Positions 63,937 to 64,000 of a DNA stretch of 64,000 nt are shown piece after piece. The position numbers were made by a program, and so were the translations under genes. Position 1 is the first letter of the stretch. Each line of letters starts with the position of its first letter. Under the pieces are notes generated by a model, which did not search any database, had not been told where the DNA came from, and saw only the letters and a list, made by a program, of their open reading frames with translations. This DNA comes from Pseudochelatococcus lubricantis (GTDB taxonomy: Bacteria; Pseudomonadota; Alphaproteobacteria; Rhizobiales; Beijerinckiaceae): the NCBI RefSeq assembly GCF_011762225.1, contig NZ_JAASQI010000009.1, positions 1-64,000 on the forward strand, given 5' to 3'.

Positions 63937-64000
63937 TCACGCTTTCGTCGCGGCGGCGGCATCATCGCCGAACAGCAGCGCGCGTGTCGCGGCCTCCACA
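63937..64000 (-). CDS. Possible 3' end of a gene cut by the right edge
   Basis: The minus strand has an open frame from the last base of the window to a TGA at 63937-63939, ending in ALLFGDDAAAATKA. The Ala-rich, plausible C-terminus and high GC third positions suggest a real gene tail. The family cannot be told from 20 residues. Confidence 0.4.
   Translation of the reverse strand, partial: VEAATRALLFGDDAAAATKA

Overview
The window is GC-rich chromosomal DNA of an alphaproteobacterium, most likely a member of the Hyphomicrobiales (Rhizobiales). The case rests on conserved gene blocks: bolA beside a J-domain gene and cobT; atpHAGDC; murJ-trpS-nfuA-nitroreductase-tsaB-rimI-fur-plsC; hisS-hisZ-hisG; purD divergent from xseA; DUF2093-lpxK-waaA-DUF374-DUF4170-cysQ-like; and groESL behind a perfect CIRCE element. 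The genus cannot be fixed from the sequence. No rRNA, CRISPR array, IS element or integrase of a mobile element was seen. The only tRNA is tRNA-Gln(UUG).

Layout. 1-4.2 kb is accessory: a kinase-fold protein cut by the left edge, an unrecognised 203-aa protein directly behind it, a 32-aa reading frame translationally coupled to an HD-domain (SpoT/MESH1-like) phosphohydrolase, and a DUF1697 protein, ending at tRNA-Gln. 4.6-9.9 kb carries cobT, a small lipoprotein, a J-domain protein, bolA, a D,D-carboxypeptidase and a COG0523 metal-chaperone GTPase with a good palindrome before its start. 9.9-14.2 kb is the minus-strand run leuS-lptE-holA. 14.4-20.5 kb has yggS and the F1 ATP synthase operon with a strong terminator. 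20.6-25.4 kb has a nitroreductase, pyrE, xerC and priA. 25.4-33.4 kb is minus-strand housekeeping, with a structured AT-rich insert inside murJ. 33.7-37.6 kb is a Fe(III)-type ABC importer. 37.7-45.6 kb is groESL, a META-domain protein, hisG-hisZ-hisS and purD. 45.7-52.4 kb is xseA and lipid A/Kdo envelope genes. 52.7-54.1 kb is gshA. 54.1-56.4 kb is a second accessory patch: an AT-rich intergenic region with a near-consensus promoter, an orphan 424-aa protein of lower GC, and a 54-aa Flp-pilin-like protein. 56.5-64 kb has a soluble PAS chemoreceptor, radC, map, an FkbM methyltransferase, sfsA and an unusually long RhlE helicase.

How the genes work together. Most of the window is core metabolism: energy (ATP synthase), translation (leuS, trpS, hisS, tsaB, rimI, map), replication and repair (holA, xerC, priA, xseA), envelope building (lptE, lpxK, waaA, murJ, plsC, carboxypeptidase), histidine, pyrimidine, purine and cobalamin synthesis, proteostasis (groESL) and Fe-S/metal handling (nfuA, bolA, fur-family, COG0523). 

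The candidates for something undescribed are the kinase-fold protein with its downstream partner (1-1904), the low-GC orphan (54863-56137) with its own promoter region, the coupled small frame before the HD gene, the degenerate Flp-like peptide and the in-frame palindromic insert in murJ. Names of families come from sequence reading only; no database search was possible.
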